The notes under the pieces: model-generated
What the model was told of the DNA's origin: nothing
What the model saw: the letters and a program-made list of their open reading frames with translations, nothing else
Databases searched by the model: none
NCBI GenBank assembly: GCA_026008535.1
Contig: BRKX01000006.1
Span: 37,498,664-37,562,663, forward strand
Reading direction: 5' to 3'
Length of the DNA stretch: 64,000 nt
Origin: Perilla frutescens
Taxonomy: Eukaryota > Streptophyta > Magnoliopsida > Lamiales > Lamiaceae
Position numbers and translations under genes: made by a program
Part shown: piece after piece, positions 1 through 11,364 of the stretch
Layout: every line of letters starts with the position of its first letter
How positions within the stretch are numbered: the first letter of the stretch is position 1

Positions 1-771
1 TTTTTGGAACAAAATCATCAGGATCAGCTGGCTCATAATTTGTTTCCTCCGCCATTAAGTCAGGAAGCAACTTTTCTAGGATGAGACTGATTCGGTTGAT
101 GTAGTACATCTTTTATGGAAAGCACAAGCTGCTTCTTGTCTTCCTTTCCACTATGTCTACAAATCTCTTCAGCTGCTTGAATAGGAATGATGCCTAGTCT
201 ATTCCTCTTGTTTCCCAGATGGCATTGCAGATTTTGTACTTTATTTCTGACATTTCATCGTGTCCTTCACACGATCCTATCATCATTTGTGTGGCCACTG
301 CCGCTAACACCTGAAATTCCTTTTGAAATCTAGATGTTTGATGGTTACTCTGAAAATTTTCTGTGACAGAGAGAGTCGCCCATCTGTTTACATTTGTTTC
401 TTCCAGCCTTCCTCCTGCTTCCGGCAGCCCAAAAATGTTTCTCAGGACAGAAGAGGTGATTAGGACTTGCATCCCCTTACTTCACTGATGATTATCCAAG
501 AATCTTTGTCACTGAATGAATTGAGAAAGAATTCTACAACAACCTCTGGATACACTCTTGTGGGAGCGCTTTCAGTGTACTTCTTTAGTTGTGCATTTCC
601 GATTAGAGTGAGAATCACTTCACCTAACTGGGAAAAGTTAGTTAATCATCTGCCGTTGGCTGGGCTTAGTATTTTGTCATGGCTCAAGTCCACGCAAAAG
701 ACTCTTGAGTCATCACCAGAAATTTTGAAGTTGTGAGGTCTTCTGTGAGGGTTGGAAGAATATTGGGCCAT
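1..771 (-). pseudogene. Element B accessory ORF I, N-terminal part
   Basis: The start is taken at the ATG complementary to 769-771, which corresponds to the ORF I starts of elements A (11720) and C (51626). The translation carries the same scaffold as those copies: a proline-rich segment, an EFFLNS motif, a VRG motif and then an NIFGLP motif. This is the pattern of the 'putative plant transposon protein' domain seen in many plant retroelements. Function is unknown; it sits where other Sireviruses carry an envelope-like ORF. The frame is broken by several stops and frameshifts, and the rest lies beyond the left edge. Confidence 0.7.
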
Positions 772-1539
772 TTGAGAATGATATCTTGGGAGGATTTGGA
801 AGGTTTTAGAAGAAAAGAAATTTTGGATGGATTTTGAAAGACTGAGTGCTTGAGTTCTTTCATCAGCTATACGGAGGATTTGGGAAAATAGATAACCTAT
901 TTATAGACTCAAGTAATCGATGAATCCAACGGTAAAAAGAATTTGATCAAAAATCAAAATTGAACGTTTTTTATTAATCCGTCAATTTTAATTTCAGATT
1001 TATCCATTGAGATTAATGAGGAGAGAGAGTGGGTCCAACAGTAACATTGAGAAGACACGTCATATTACCGTTCAGTAATAAATTTAACTTTGAACTTATC
1101 TGATATTGGCTCTCCTATAGTCTCCACGTGGTATTGAGATGCTGACATCATCAGTTGGCCTCACGACTGATGATCTTCTTGGCTTGGAGTGATCAGTTAG
1201 AGCTGGAGTCTCCTCAGCTTTCACTCCTTGTCAGCTTAACCTGTCCTCTTCAGCTTTGCTCCGCCTAAGCTTGTCAGCTGCTTCCTACAGCTGAAGCTAT
1301 GCTTTCTTCAGTCAGTTTTGAATTCAACTACTCTTCATCAGTTGATGTGACTGGTTGAGAACTGATGCCTTCTGCGATCAGTTTACTCATTTTCATTTGT
1401 CAGCTTTCTTGTAGCCTTTGCCATTTCTTTAGAACTGATATGGGCTCATCAGTTTAAGCTCCAAAGCTTAGTTGACTGATGCCATCTTGGGTCAGTTCCC
1501 ATTATCAGCTGGAGTGCTCCTCTTCACTCATTCTTTTGG
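772..1539 (-). other. Element B spacer between RNase H and ORF I
   Basis: This is non-coding retroelement sequence. The part nearest RNase H (about 1160-1530) is dense in CAGCTG, CAGTT and their complements, a family habit. The part nearest ORF I contains the putative internal promoter described separately. It aligns by motif order with 10945-11719 of A and 50892-51625 of C. Confidence 0.7.
896..1151 (-). promoter_or_regulatory. Putative internal promoter of ORF I (TATA box, G-box, CRE-like site), element B
   Basis: On the minus strand TATAAATAGG lies at 905-896, about 125 bp before the ORF I ATG. Upstream lie a perfect G-box core CCACGTGG (1125-1132) and TGATGTCA (1151-1144), one base away from the palindrome TGACGTCA. 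The same two motifs occur in the same order and at the same distance from the ATG in C and, with a damaged G-box, in A. TGACGTCA and CACGTG are known plant bZIP binding cores. Promoter activity is inferred. Confidence 0.5.
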
Positions 1540-3100
1540 CTAATCATCTTCCTCTTTTGAAGCTAGTTCGAGCAATCCTAGTTGGATGCATAACTCAAAA
1601 AATCTAGCTTCTGGAAATGGCTTGGTGAAGATATCGGCTATCTGCTTCTCCGTGTTGACATATTTGATGCATATGTCCTTCTTCTCAATGTGATCTGTGA
1701 TGAAGTGGTTCCTGATATTAATGTGCTTCGTCGTTGAATATAATACTGTATTTTGAGATATTGCAATAGCACTATTGTTATCACAGTAGATTGGCACTTC
1801 TTCAGTCTCCACCTTATAATCTTTGAGCTGTTGCCTCATCTATAGGATTTGAGCACAACAGCTTCCAGCAGCTTCATACTCGACTTCAATTATTGACGTG
1901 GCAATTGAGTGCTGCTTCTTGCTAAACCAGGATATCAGTTTGTTCCCAAGAAACTGACATGTTCCACTAGTGCTTTTTCTATCGATCTTGCATCCTCCAA
2001 AGTCTGAGTCTGAGTAGCCGGTTAGACTTAAGCTATCATCTCTGGGATACCATAACCCAAGATTTATGATTCCCTTGAGGTACTTCATGATCCTCTTCAC
2101 TGCTTCGAAATGACTTTTCTTTGGGTTGGCTTGGAACCTTACACACAGTCCGACTGAGTAGAAGATGTCTAGTCAGCTGGCGGTCAGGTAGAGAAGGAAT
2201 CTAATGATTCCTCTGTAGTGCATCTGGCTGACTGATTCTCCTTCTTCATCGAGGGTCAGCTGCACTGATGTATTCATTAGAATTTTGAGATATTTTCCCT
2301 TATCGGTTCCAAACTTCTTGACAAGCTCCTTGGTGTATTTGGCTTGATTGATGAAGATTCTCTCTTCCAACTGCTTCACTTGGAGTCCTAGGAAGAATAT
2401 CATTTCTCTCATCATGCTCATCTCGAATTCACTTTGCATTAGTTGAGTGAATTGAGTGCAGAGATCTTTACTCTTGGATCCAAAAATTATGTCATCAACA
2501 TAAATTTGAACCATCAAGATCTTAGCTAATCGTTCTATTCTGAATAGAATACGATCAATGGCTATTTTCTGAAACCCATTCTTTAGCAAGAACGTTGTAA
2601 GGGTATCATACCAAGCTCTTGGCGCCTACTTCAAGCCATATAGAGCTTTCTTCAGCTTGTAGACTTGATCTCTTATTTCGAAGCCTAGAGGTTGCTCGAC
2701 ATACACATCCTCCTTGAGCATCCCTTGCAAGAATGCACTTTTCACATCCATTTGATAGACTGTGAAATTGTTGTGCGCTGCATAGGCGAGGAACAATCTG
2801 ATTGCCTCTAATCTTGCAACTGGTGTGAATGTTTCATCAAAGTCGATCCCTTCACTTTGAGAGTAACCCTTGGCTACCAGTTTGGCTTCGTTCCTTGTGA
2901 TTACGCATTGTTCATCCAGTTTGTTGTGAAATACCCACTTAGTTCCAATGACTTTTTGGGTTTTCGGCCTTTCAACAAGAAACCACACGTCATTTCTTGT
3001 GAACTCGTTCAACTCTTCTTGAATTGCTATAATCCAGTCTGAGTCTTCAAGCGCTTCCTTGACATTGGCTGGTTCCATCTACGAGATGAAGCATGTGAAG
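1540..3100 (-). pseudogene. Element B reverse transcriptase and RNase H region
   Basis: This is the copia-type RVT_2 domain. It reads from a WxxAxxEEL-like start through GTKWVF, AKGYSQ, FTPVARLEAIR and QMDVKSAFLQG, then the catalytic YVDD (complement of 2491-2502), and continues into copia RNase H with DSDFGG, SKKQ and ADIFTKP. It should copy element RNA into cDNA in virus-like particles. It is broken: a TAG at 2626-2628 replaces the glutamine of the LKQAPRAW motif, there is a stop before 2173, and RNase H starts in another frame. Element C has a stop at the same codon. Confidence 0.92.
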
Positions 3101-3343
3101 AGTGCATGCTTCGTTGACCCTCTGGTCTGGACTCCGCTTCTTGGATCGCCAATAATTTTATCGACTGGATGGCTTCGGAGCCATTTGGGAATGGTGGCTT
3201 CTGCTGCGCCTTTGACTACTTCATCAGTTGCTCCATCAACTGATCCTTCAGCTGCTCTATCAGCTGATTCTTCGACTGGTCCATCAGCTGCTGCCTCGGC
3301 TCCGGTTTGTTCTTTATTTTTACTGATTTTTCCCCTATTTCAG

Positions 3344-4895
3344 TTATAGGGTTTGAGATTTTACATAATTTGTGTCCTCATTGACCAAGTTATCTTCAAC
3401 TGGTCTAGAATCAGTTTCAATGCCATCTTCTAGTGAAGCTTCAAACTGCTCTAGGACAATGTGATCAACATAGTCCAGCAGGCTTTCACTAGGCAATGCT
3501 TGCTCTGATGTACAGTTTTTCTTTTTGTTTCTGTACTCATCAGCAAGCTCATCAAATACCACATGACATGTTACTTCCACAACCAATGTTCTTTTTTTGA
3601 ACATTCTGTAAGCTTGAGAATGAGGGGCATTATAGCCGAGAAAGATCCCCTCATCAATTTTAGCACTGAAAGCTTTCAGTTAGGATTTGCCATTATGTTA
3701 GATAAAACATTTGCAGCCAAATATCTTAAAGTAAGAGATAGAAGGCTTACGACCCTTGAACAGCTCGTAGGGCGTTTTGTCATGGGTGATGACTATGGTA
3801 ATTATGTTTTGTGTGTAGCAGGTTGTGTTAACTGCCTCTTCTTAATAGCATTCGGCTATGTTGGCATCTGCTACCATTGCTCTAGTTGCCTCCTTTAACA
3901 TGCAATTTCTCCTTTCTGCTACGCCATTCTGTTGAGGAGTTCTTACAGCAGAGTGTTCGTTAGTGATTTTCAGTTCACTCAAGAACTTGATCATTTGCTG
4001 ATTGACAAATTCAGTTCCATTGTCAAATCTTATCCTTTGGACTGATTTTCCTTTGACAGTCTGCAATCTTCTGATTAATGTTGATAGCTTTTCAAAAGTC
4101 TCATCCTTACTTCTCAAGAACTCCACCCAAGTATACCTTGAGTAGTCATCTACTACTACAAGTGTAAACTTTTTGCCTTTGGGGGTTGGTGGCTTCACAG
4201 GTCCAAACAGGTCAATGTGTAGCAACTGAAGGATTTCAGTTGTTCCTTGAGGATGACTTTTGGTTTTGAATGATGACTTCACCTGCTTCCCTTTCTGGCA
4301 TGGTCTACAGACGCCAGTTTTCTTGTAGATTTCTTGGAAAGCCCAACAACTAGCTCCTTCTTGGCCAGAAAGTTGATAGTTTTGACGTTGAGATGGTTCA
4401 GTCATCGATGCCACAGCCAGCTTGCTTTAGTTGATCCTTTGGAGAGAAAGCAAGCTTCTGAATAGCCGGTTAACCAGTCAACAATATACATGTTGCCCTT
4501 GCTTCTGAATAGCCGGTTAACCAGTCAACAACATACATGTTGCCCTTTCTTACTCCAGTCAGGAGTATGGCTCCTGTTGACTTGTCTCTGATGTCACATG
4601 AGCTATTACTGAAGTCGACTGAGTATCCATTGACACAAAGCTGACTGATGCTTAGCAGTTTGTGCTTCAGTCCTTCAACATGTGACACGCCATTCATGAT
4701 AACTTTCTCTTTGACCACGAACCCATCTCCAATGGTTCGGCTCTTTGAGTTATCTCCAAAAGTGACTAGTGGTCTCTTAACCTCTTTATAACTGTCGAGA
4801 TCATTCTTATCTTCGATCATGTGTTTTGAGCACTCGCTATCCAGATACCACGTATCTTTGACCCTTTTCTTGGATAGAATGCTCTTTTCATGCAA
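3344..4895 (-). pseudogene. Element B protease remnant, integrase and integrase-RT linker
   Basis: It begins with WYLDSECSKHM, the position of the aspartic protease. The usual D-S-G is D-S-E here, so the active site is damaged. The gag-pre-integrase segment follows, then the zinc-finger half GVCRPCQKGKQ, then the integrase core. The catalytic Asp codon lies at 4211-4213 (HIDLFGP), the second Asp at 4022-4024 (FDNGTEF), and the Glu at 3914-3916 (GVAERRN); all three are retained. A 47-bp tandem duplication (4454-4547) shifts the frame between protease and integrase. An acidic linker (3604-3344) leads to RT. Confidence 0.9.
4454..4547 (-). repeat. 47-bp tandem duplication in element B pol
   Basis: Two adjacent copies (4454-4500 and 4501-4547) start with GCTTCTGAATAGCCGG and end with TGTTGCCCTT. 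They differ by one base. Because 47 is not a multiple of three, the duplication puts integrase out of frame with protease. Confidence 0.93.
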
Positions 4896-4899
4896 AATA

Positions 4900-6196
4900 A
4901 GAGTCAGGTTTTAGGTACCCGCATGATATCGGGTCCTGAGAGGTTAATCATGTGTTTGGGAATCCACATACGCCATACTTTTAGCTTTTCTTTTCCAAGA
5001 GATCCTTCAGAATTAGATCTTTGGATCTGCATTGGACTCCTTGTAACTCTTCGACTGAGAGTTGAGTCATGTGATCTGTACCTCCGATGAGATTCAAGAT
5101 AGAAGACTTCAACTAATATCCTCTCATCTTGTGACCTTGATGCTCTCTGTCTTGGCCAATTCCTTCTGATCTTTTGACTCTGAGCTCTTTGGCTCTTCTG
5201 GTATGGCCAATTGGCAAACTAGTTGTAATTGGGATTGATCCTTGATTCATCCCTTGAGTTTAAGAACTCATTGTACTGGGTTGCAAGGTCACTTGGAGTG
5301 AACTCCTTCAGAGAGATTTGATTATGCTGTCGTGCATAATACAATCTTGTGTGAACATTTCCTTTGGGGTTTGAAAAACTCCCTGGTTGAAATGTAATGG
5401 AGGAGTTTCCAGATCGTTGAAGTGATGGACTGTTTTGAGCTGATGTCCTTGCTTAAAAGACTGGCCTAGGGTGATCTTCAGGTCTCAGTTGAACTGATGA
5501 CCTAGAATAGAATAGAAGCCTCTGAAGATTTCGCCTTTGATGAGCTTTAGATTTTGATCGAGAAGTAGATCTGGACTGCTGAGCTGATCTATATTGAACT
5601 TGTAGCTTTGACAAAGCACTAAACCTTTAAAAGACCGACTGTCTTCAAGTTGCCCTTCTCGATTGATCAGTCTTATCTTTGGGCTGAGCTTGAGGAGTTT
5701 CCAAGATGCCCTTGTCTTTGGACTCCTCAACTGGGGGGACTGAGTTGGTCTTGTAAATCCTTTTAGGATTCCAGATTCACAGCTGTGTACAACTGCCTTA
5801 CCCTTCTCTGCCGTAGTGTACTTACTATATCCCAGCCCTGGACTCCCAGCTTCAGTTCTCTGATGACTTAAAATTTCATCTAGAGTATGGGATCCCTTCT
5901 TGAACTTGAGGGATAATTCCTCTTTTTCAAGAATTTCTAGCTTGAGCTGCTCATTCTCAGCTTCCAGTTCAGCATTTCTTAGCTTTAGCTGATCCATTTC
6001 TGTTGACTGAGCATCAAGACTTTTCAGTCTTTCATTTTCAGCACTTAACTCATCAACTCTGCTTCTTAGCTCATCATTTTCACCCTTCAGTTCAATATGC
6101 ATACTTGATACATAAGCTAAATGATCTTCTAGGATTCTTAACTGTTTATCGAGTTCATTCTTAGAGATCGAAGCTTCATGTATATGATAGAAAGAG
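4900..6196 (-). pseudogene. Element B gag, C-terminal part (coiled coil and basic tail)
   Basis: This continues the gag reading frame cut at 21275. The segment nearest the junction reads SFYHIHEASIS, then a heptad-rich coiled coil (about 6140-5900) rich in Glu, Leu and Arg, then a conserved block with KFKKGS, TLDEILSHQR and GLGYSKY shared with elements A and C. The 5480-4900 part is degraded and corresponds to the Gln/Arg/Pro-rich gag tail of A and C. The coiled coil probably serves particle assembly. Confidence 0.85.
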
Positions 6197-6201
6197 GTTA
6201 T
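6197..6201. repeat. Target site duplication of element A, left copy (GTTAT)
   Basis: GTTAT lies directly before the A 5' LTR and is repeated directly after the 3' LTR at 21270-21274. Five bases is the normal copia duplication. Confidence 0.93.
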
Positions 6202-6484
6202 TATTAGGAAAAACTATCAAGGTTTTTCTTACAAGGAATTTTGATGAGATATCAAAATATGAAAAGAGCCTTGAAAGAACTGAAAAGAAATCAAGAAGAA
6301 AACTAAGATGATCATACAGAGTCAAAGCTATAAAATCCAACAGATATGATCAATTCGTGTGAAAGAGAAGAGAAGAATTGAGAGAAAAAGAAGACTGTAG
6401 CTTGCTAGAATAATTAGCAAGGTAAATTGGAAGTTACAGGTACCAGTGAGAGAAGGTACCAACTACCACCAGTCTACAGTAGAA

Positions 6485-6850
6485 GAGACACTCCAGCTAA
6501 AGAGAACTGAAGCACTTACCAGTTCTAGGCTGCCACCAGCTGAAGAGACGTTCCAGCTGAAGAGAACTGAAGCACTTACCAGTTCTAGGCCGCCACCAGC
6601 TGAAGAGACGTTCCAGCTGAAGAGAATTGAAGCACATACCAGTTCTAGGCCGTAACCAGCTGAAGAGATGTTCCAGCTGAAGAGAACTGAAGCACATACC
6701 AGTTTTAGGCCGCCACCAGCTGAAGAGAGATTCCAGCTGAAGAGAACTAAAGTACATACCAGTACTAGGCCGCCACCAGCTGAAGAGAGATTCCAGCAAA
6801 AGAGAACTGAAGCACATACCAGTTCTAGTCCATTATCGGCTGAAGAAATG
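6485..6850 (+). repeat. 60-bp minisatellite inside the 5' LTR of A (about 6 units)
   Basis: Units carry CCAGCTGAAGAGA, TTCCAGCTGAAGAGAACTGA and ACCAGTTCTAGGCCGCCA. The unit is 60 bp (20 codons), so both strands stay open for long stretches although no protein is expected. Homologous arrays occur in the A 3' LTR and in the solo LTR at 31913-34452. Confidence 0.93.
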
Positions 6851-7783
6851 TTCTAGTCAAATGAAGATCCCAGCTGAAGGGAATACCAGCTGAAAGAGAA
6901 GAACTGAGGGACATGCCAGTTCTAGATCATTCTTGACTGAAGAAATACCAGTTGAAGAGCACATCAATTTTAACTGATGAACATGCCAGTCCACGATGAC
7001 ATCAATTGATGAAGACTGCCATCCGAAGAGAGGACAATCACGAGCTAAAGAAAATACCAGCTCAGGATATTCCAGCTGAAGAAATGTACCGAGTCTAAAG
7101 ATCCATGCTGAAGGAAATACCAGCTTAGGATATTCCAGTTGAGGGAACATACCAACTGAAGTAAAGACTATGGTACAAGCTGAAGGAAAATGCCAGCTCA
7201 AAGAATACCAGCTGAAGAATGAAGTTCCAGCTGATGAAGCACCAGTTCGAAGAACACCAGCTGAAGAATGAAGTCCCAGCTGATGAAACACCAGTTCGAA
7301 GAACACCAGCTGAAGACGCATCAGTTCTGAAGTCCAACTGATAAAGCGCCAGCAGCCGAACTGAAGACCAGTCCATGAAAGTTCAAGCTAAAGGGACATA
7401 AGTCCAAAATAGCAGCTAAAGAACACTGGTTCAAACTGCCAGCTGAAGCAAAAGCAAACTGGACCTCAGAAGGCATCAAGCCCAAGCCCAGAATATCCAG
7501 CTTAAGATGATCTCAACTGATGCTTTTCAAACTGCCAAGGGACACACAGAACTGAAGATTCCAGTTGCCAAACAAAGCTCAGAACTGAAGATCATGAAGG
7601 GAGTCGTAGCTGAAATTCAGATAAGCTAAAGAAGATCTTGAAGTTAATGCAACCGAGATCTTGAAGCAAAAGCTGATTAGAAGAGCAATGGCAACTGAAC
7701 GACCCTATTAAATGAAAGCCTTACAACTGGCTTTATCATTTATGATCCAATAGTGATCACCACTGGTCACCAATTCACCTATG

Positions 7784-7792
7784 TTTAAAAGG
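7784..7792 (+). promoter_or_regulatory. Candidate LTR core promoter TTTAAAAGG
   Basis: This TATA-like box sits inside a short dyad (TCACCT before, AGGTGA after), downstream of a CCAAT-type sequence. The same block occurs in the 3' LTR (20496-20504) and in reverse in the solo LTR near 32740. It is absent from the LTR of C. Function is inferred from position only. Confidence 0.4.
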
Positions 7793-8394
7793 TGAGCTAC
7801 CCTAGTGAACACCGCGGGACTTTTAGGAATTTAGAGAGCGTTTAAGTGATCAACTACCCTAGCTCAGACGCAGACGCACAAAGGAGCAACCCAGTTGATA
7901 CCGGTTTCAAGACTGTACTCTTAAAGATCGAGCGAGATCTAAAATTGTGAAAAGACGGGTAATAGCACCTTATCACTCCAGCAAGCAGTTGGGGATTGCA
8001 AGTGTGAGCTATCGATCTACTGACTGAGGAAGTTGAGAGTGCAGCTTCTGAGACAGCAACTGTCTTCACTATGTAACTATAATAAAGGAACTTTACACTT
8101 GCATAGGGAATTACCCTTTGCAGAAGGAAGAGAGGACGTAGAAGCTGAGCTTCGAACCTCTATAAACTGTTTGTGTGCTCTGCTTTAATTTTCAGTTCAG
8201 TTGCATGTTTTTAACTGCACACTATAAGCACACACAACACTCCGAGCTAGCAGATCTTCTCAACTAATCTCTACATAGCACGGATGAAATTTGCGAGTCA
8301 AAATAGGCCCTGAATATTCCGCATCTAGTTCAGTTTTGTAATCAGTTTATTCATCCCCTCTAAACTGATTCTGACTCGTCCCGAGACCAACAAG

Positions 8395-8405
8395 TGGTAT
8401 CAGAG
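8395..8405 (+). promoter_or_regulatory. Primer-binding site of element A
   Basis: TGGTATCAGAG begins two bases after the LTR end. It matches the 3' end of initiator methionine tRNA, the usual primer of plant copia elements. Confidence 0.93.
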
Positions 8406-8480
8406 TGGTTGATTCTAAAGATCAGCCGAATCTGCAGATCAACTGAATCAGATCTAGTCATTTGTGCTAATCTGTAAGCT

Positions 8481-10850
8481 ATGGGAAACCATAAGCTACC
8501 TATCTTTTCAGTTGAGAACTACGATAACTGTAGCAGGAGAATGAGGGCGCATCTCTGCTCAATCCATGAGAATATGTGGGAAGTTATCGAAAACGGTCCA
8601 ATCACGATTATGATGGAAAATGAAACCCATGTTGCTAATGTCAACCAACCAGCAAGGATCCCGAAGCCAACTCATCTTCTCACGAGTGAAGACAAGAAGT
8701 TGAAGAACCTAGAGTTCATGGCCTAAGCCGCGTTGTTCCAAACTCTAGATAAAGATTGCATGAAGGACATAAAGAATTGCAGAACTGCCAAGGAGATATG
8801 GGACTTACTTGCAGATCTGTGCAAAGAGTCCAAATCTATCAAAGGAAACAAGCTCCAGCTAGCAGTCGACAAATATGAGTCCTTCAAGATGCACTTAGAT
8901 GAGACCATCTCCAGCCTTGAAATAAGATTTCATGGCATCATCAGTGAGATGAATAATCTGGGAAGAACATATCCCAATAGTGAGATGAATTCCAAAATTT
9001 TGGACAATCTCGTCGAGGAATGAGATATGAAGGTGATTGCTACAAAAGAGTCAGGAGATTTGACCAACATCACCCTAAGAGAACTCTTTAGTTCTCTTAA
9101 GGCTCATGAGTATAGCCTAAACTGAAAAGAGAAGCATCCACATCATCCGTTCAGGATGCAGCCTTCTACGATGAAAGAAATCGGTTTAGAGAAACTCGAC
9201 GAAGAAATGTCTTCCGGCCTAGAAGTTCTCAAGCCAGAGAACAACCAAGTGGCTCAACTAATCGCAGAAGAGAAGTAGTGGAGAAGAAGGAGAGCCTGAC
9301 TGAAGATATCAATGATCAAATCCAGTTAGTTGCCAAGCTGCTAGAAAAGCTCAAGCGGATCAAAGATCAACCATCAGTTATGCTTCAAACTAATGATGAG
9401 CCCAGAGGCGAGAGAAATCAACTGCCTGCTGAACAACCTAGGGCAGCCAACAGAAGCATAGGAGAATGCTTCCATTGCCACAAGCAAGGACATTACAGGT
9501 ATGAATGTCCAGAGCTCCCTCAAGACAACAAGGCCAAGGTGAAGAGAAGCTTTTTCAAAAGAAAAGCTATGATGGCCAACTCAGAGAACGCCATCCTGGA
9601 TGACTCAGATTATCTATCAGGAATTGACTCCGACAAGTATAGCTCTGAAGAAGAGACATTGTTCTGTCTCATGGCTGACAATGAAGAAGAGGTTAGCACC
9701 AGTGACTCCTTAACCTCTTTTTATAACATTCATGAATCTTCAATTACTAGCAATGAAATAAATGAACAATTAAGAATGCTAGAAGACCAGTTAGCTGCTA
9801 TTTCAAGCATGCATTTACAACTGAGGGAAGAAAATGATGACCTAAGAGATGAGGTCAAAAGACTGAGAAGTGATCGTGACAGAACTGAATCACTTGAGGC
9901 TCAGTCACCTGAATATGACAAGTTGCAGCTTAGTTTTGATGAGCTAAGAGCTGAGAATGATAGGCTATTGCAAGAGGTCCATAAGAGAGAGAGGATTTCT
10001 CTCAAATTCAAAAAGGGATCTCAAACTCTTGATGAGATTCTAAGTCATCAAAGAGTTGAAACTGGTAGTACAGGGTTAGGATACAACAGGTACACTGCCT
10101 CGGAGAAGGGAAATGCAGTCATTCAAACCAGCCAAGAAGGAACACTTCCTGGTTTTGTCAGACCTGCACCAACCCAACCAGTTGAAGAGACCGAAGGCGA
10201 GAGAACTGAAGACATCCCTACAGATCCGCCTAAAAAGTCCAGCCAATCCTTCCAACTGAAAGATGCACTCCAGCCATCAGTTCGGCAGAGGAAGCCATCT
10301 TAAAGAAGGCCACAAGCTAAAAATAAGTAGTTCGTGTATTAGCAAAGGCCACCAGCTCAGCATAGGTATCTAGCCTATCAACAGAGGTCGTCAGTTCAGC
10401 CAAGACCTCCAGTTCATCAGAGACAGTCTATTTAACAAAGATCACCAAATTTTCAAAGGCCCAAACCTCAAAACCGGCCTATGGTGAACAGAACTGATCA
10501 GTCAACTGAAGTAAGGAGAAATACTCAGTTTGGACCACAGTCTCATCGAGATAGGGCATCAGTTCAGGAGAGAACTAGTCAGCCAGCCATCTTTAAAGAC
10601 ATCCAGGAAGTCAACCTGGAAGAGAAGTTGACCCAAGAAGAAACGTGCCCACAATGCCATATCAAGCACGTCAACATTCTCAGATCCCTCTGGAGAAGTT
10701 CACTCTAACGGATCTCGTAACACAGTATTGTGAGTATTTGGACTCAAGGGATGAACTGAGAATCAAACCTCACTATAACTGGTTTGCCAACTGGCCATAC
10801 CATAAGAGCAACAGAGCTCTTGGTGACAATAGAAATTGGCCGCCGAAAGG
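8481..10850 (+). pseudogene. Element A gag
   Basis: The ATG at 8481 opens MGNHKLPIFSVENYDN, the same start as in B (22519). The N-terminal capsid-like region runs to about 9120. A zinc knuckle CFHCHKQGHYRYEC follows at about 9465-9510, then a coiled coil (9730-10000), a TLDEILSHQR block and a Gln/Arg-rich tail to about 10850. Gag should form the particle and package RNA. Damage seen: TAA at 8724-8726 where B has Gln, TGA at 9021-9023 where C has Trp, a frameshift near 9120 and TAA at 10301-10303. The stretch 9278-10303 is the longest open piece. Confidence 0.92.
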
Positions 10851-10945
10851 CAGATAGTGGACATCATCTTCACAAAGCCCTTGAAGCAAAATATATCAAT
10901 CTATGTATCCAATTGGGGCTTTTGGAACTAGCACCACAAGATGAA
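10838..10945 (+). pseudogene. Deletion junction: gag tail joined to the RNase H C-terminus
   Basis: Up to AGAAATTGGCCGC the sequence matches C at 47369-47380. From GGCAGATAGTGGACATC it matches C from 50770, the ADIFTKPL end of RNase H. Everything between (about 3.4 kb of pol) is missing. There is no repeat at the junction beyond a few shared bases. Confidence 0.88.
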
Positions 10946-11330
10946 GATGATCAAGAAAATAATGGGAGAATGCAAAAGGCAACCCCAGCTAATAAAAAAA
11001 ACACAAAAAAGGAGAGCAAAAAATCAAATTGAAGGTGCATCAGTTCAGTCAACAAGAGATGTCAAAACTGCTCATATCATCAGTTAAAACAAAAGGCAAG
11101 TTGAAAAGTTTGCAAACTGATGAAAAGCGTGGAAGCTGACAACTCAAAATGCCAGAACTGATCAGATGCTCAATCAGTTCGCGATAGAGAAAACAACTCG
11201 TGATCAGATCAAGCAAGCAACTGCACTGGAAGGAGAACTGAAAGCCAACTCAGCAAAATGAAGAGCTAAACTGAAAATATCTCAGTTGAAGTCGGTCGTG
11301 CCAACTGGAGATTTCCAAATGTAGCCAAAT

Positions 11331-11364
11331 CACGTGATGACGTCAGCAGCTCAAAGCCACGCAG
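11331..11364 (+). promoter_or_regulatory. CRE-like and G-box motif pair upstream of ORF I, element A
   Basis: CACGTG lies at 11331-11336, the palindrome TGACGTCA at 11338-11345, and a CCACGC relic of the G-box seen in B and C lies about 13 bp further on. TGACGTCA lies about 382 bp before the ORF I ATG, against about 384 in C and about 380 in B. A weak TATA-like CATAACAGATAG near 11567 matches TATAAATAG in B. Confidence 0.48.

Larger units (their letters stand above)
6202..8392 (+). repeat. Element A 5' LTR
   Basis: The left end reads TATTAGGAAAAAC, where the 3' LTR has TGTTAGGAAAAAC; a G-to-A change damaged the terminal TG. It ends in CCAACA, two bases before the primer-binding site. It contains a 60-bp repeat array (6485-6850), a putative TATA-like TTTAAAAGG (7784-7792) and an AATAAA near 8090. 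Relative to the 3' LTR it lacks about 160 bp near 7840, a segment that C and the solo LTR also keep, so the loss came after insertion. Confidence 0.93.

Noticed and set aside
6497..6856. Repeat-containing ORFs in the A 5' LTR
   Set aside because: Same minisatellite effect; the array lies wholly inside the LTR.
8395..8405. A tRNA gene fragment at the methionine tRNA-like sequence
   Set aside because: Only 11-12 bases match, and the position directly after an LTR shows it is a primer-binding site.
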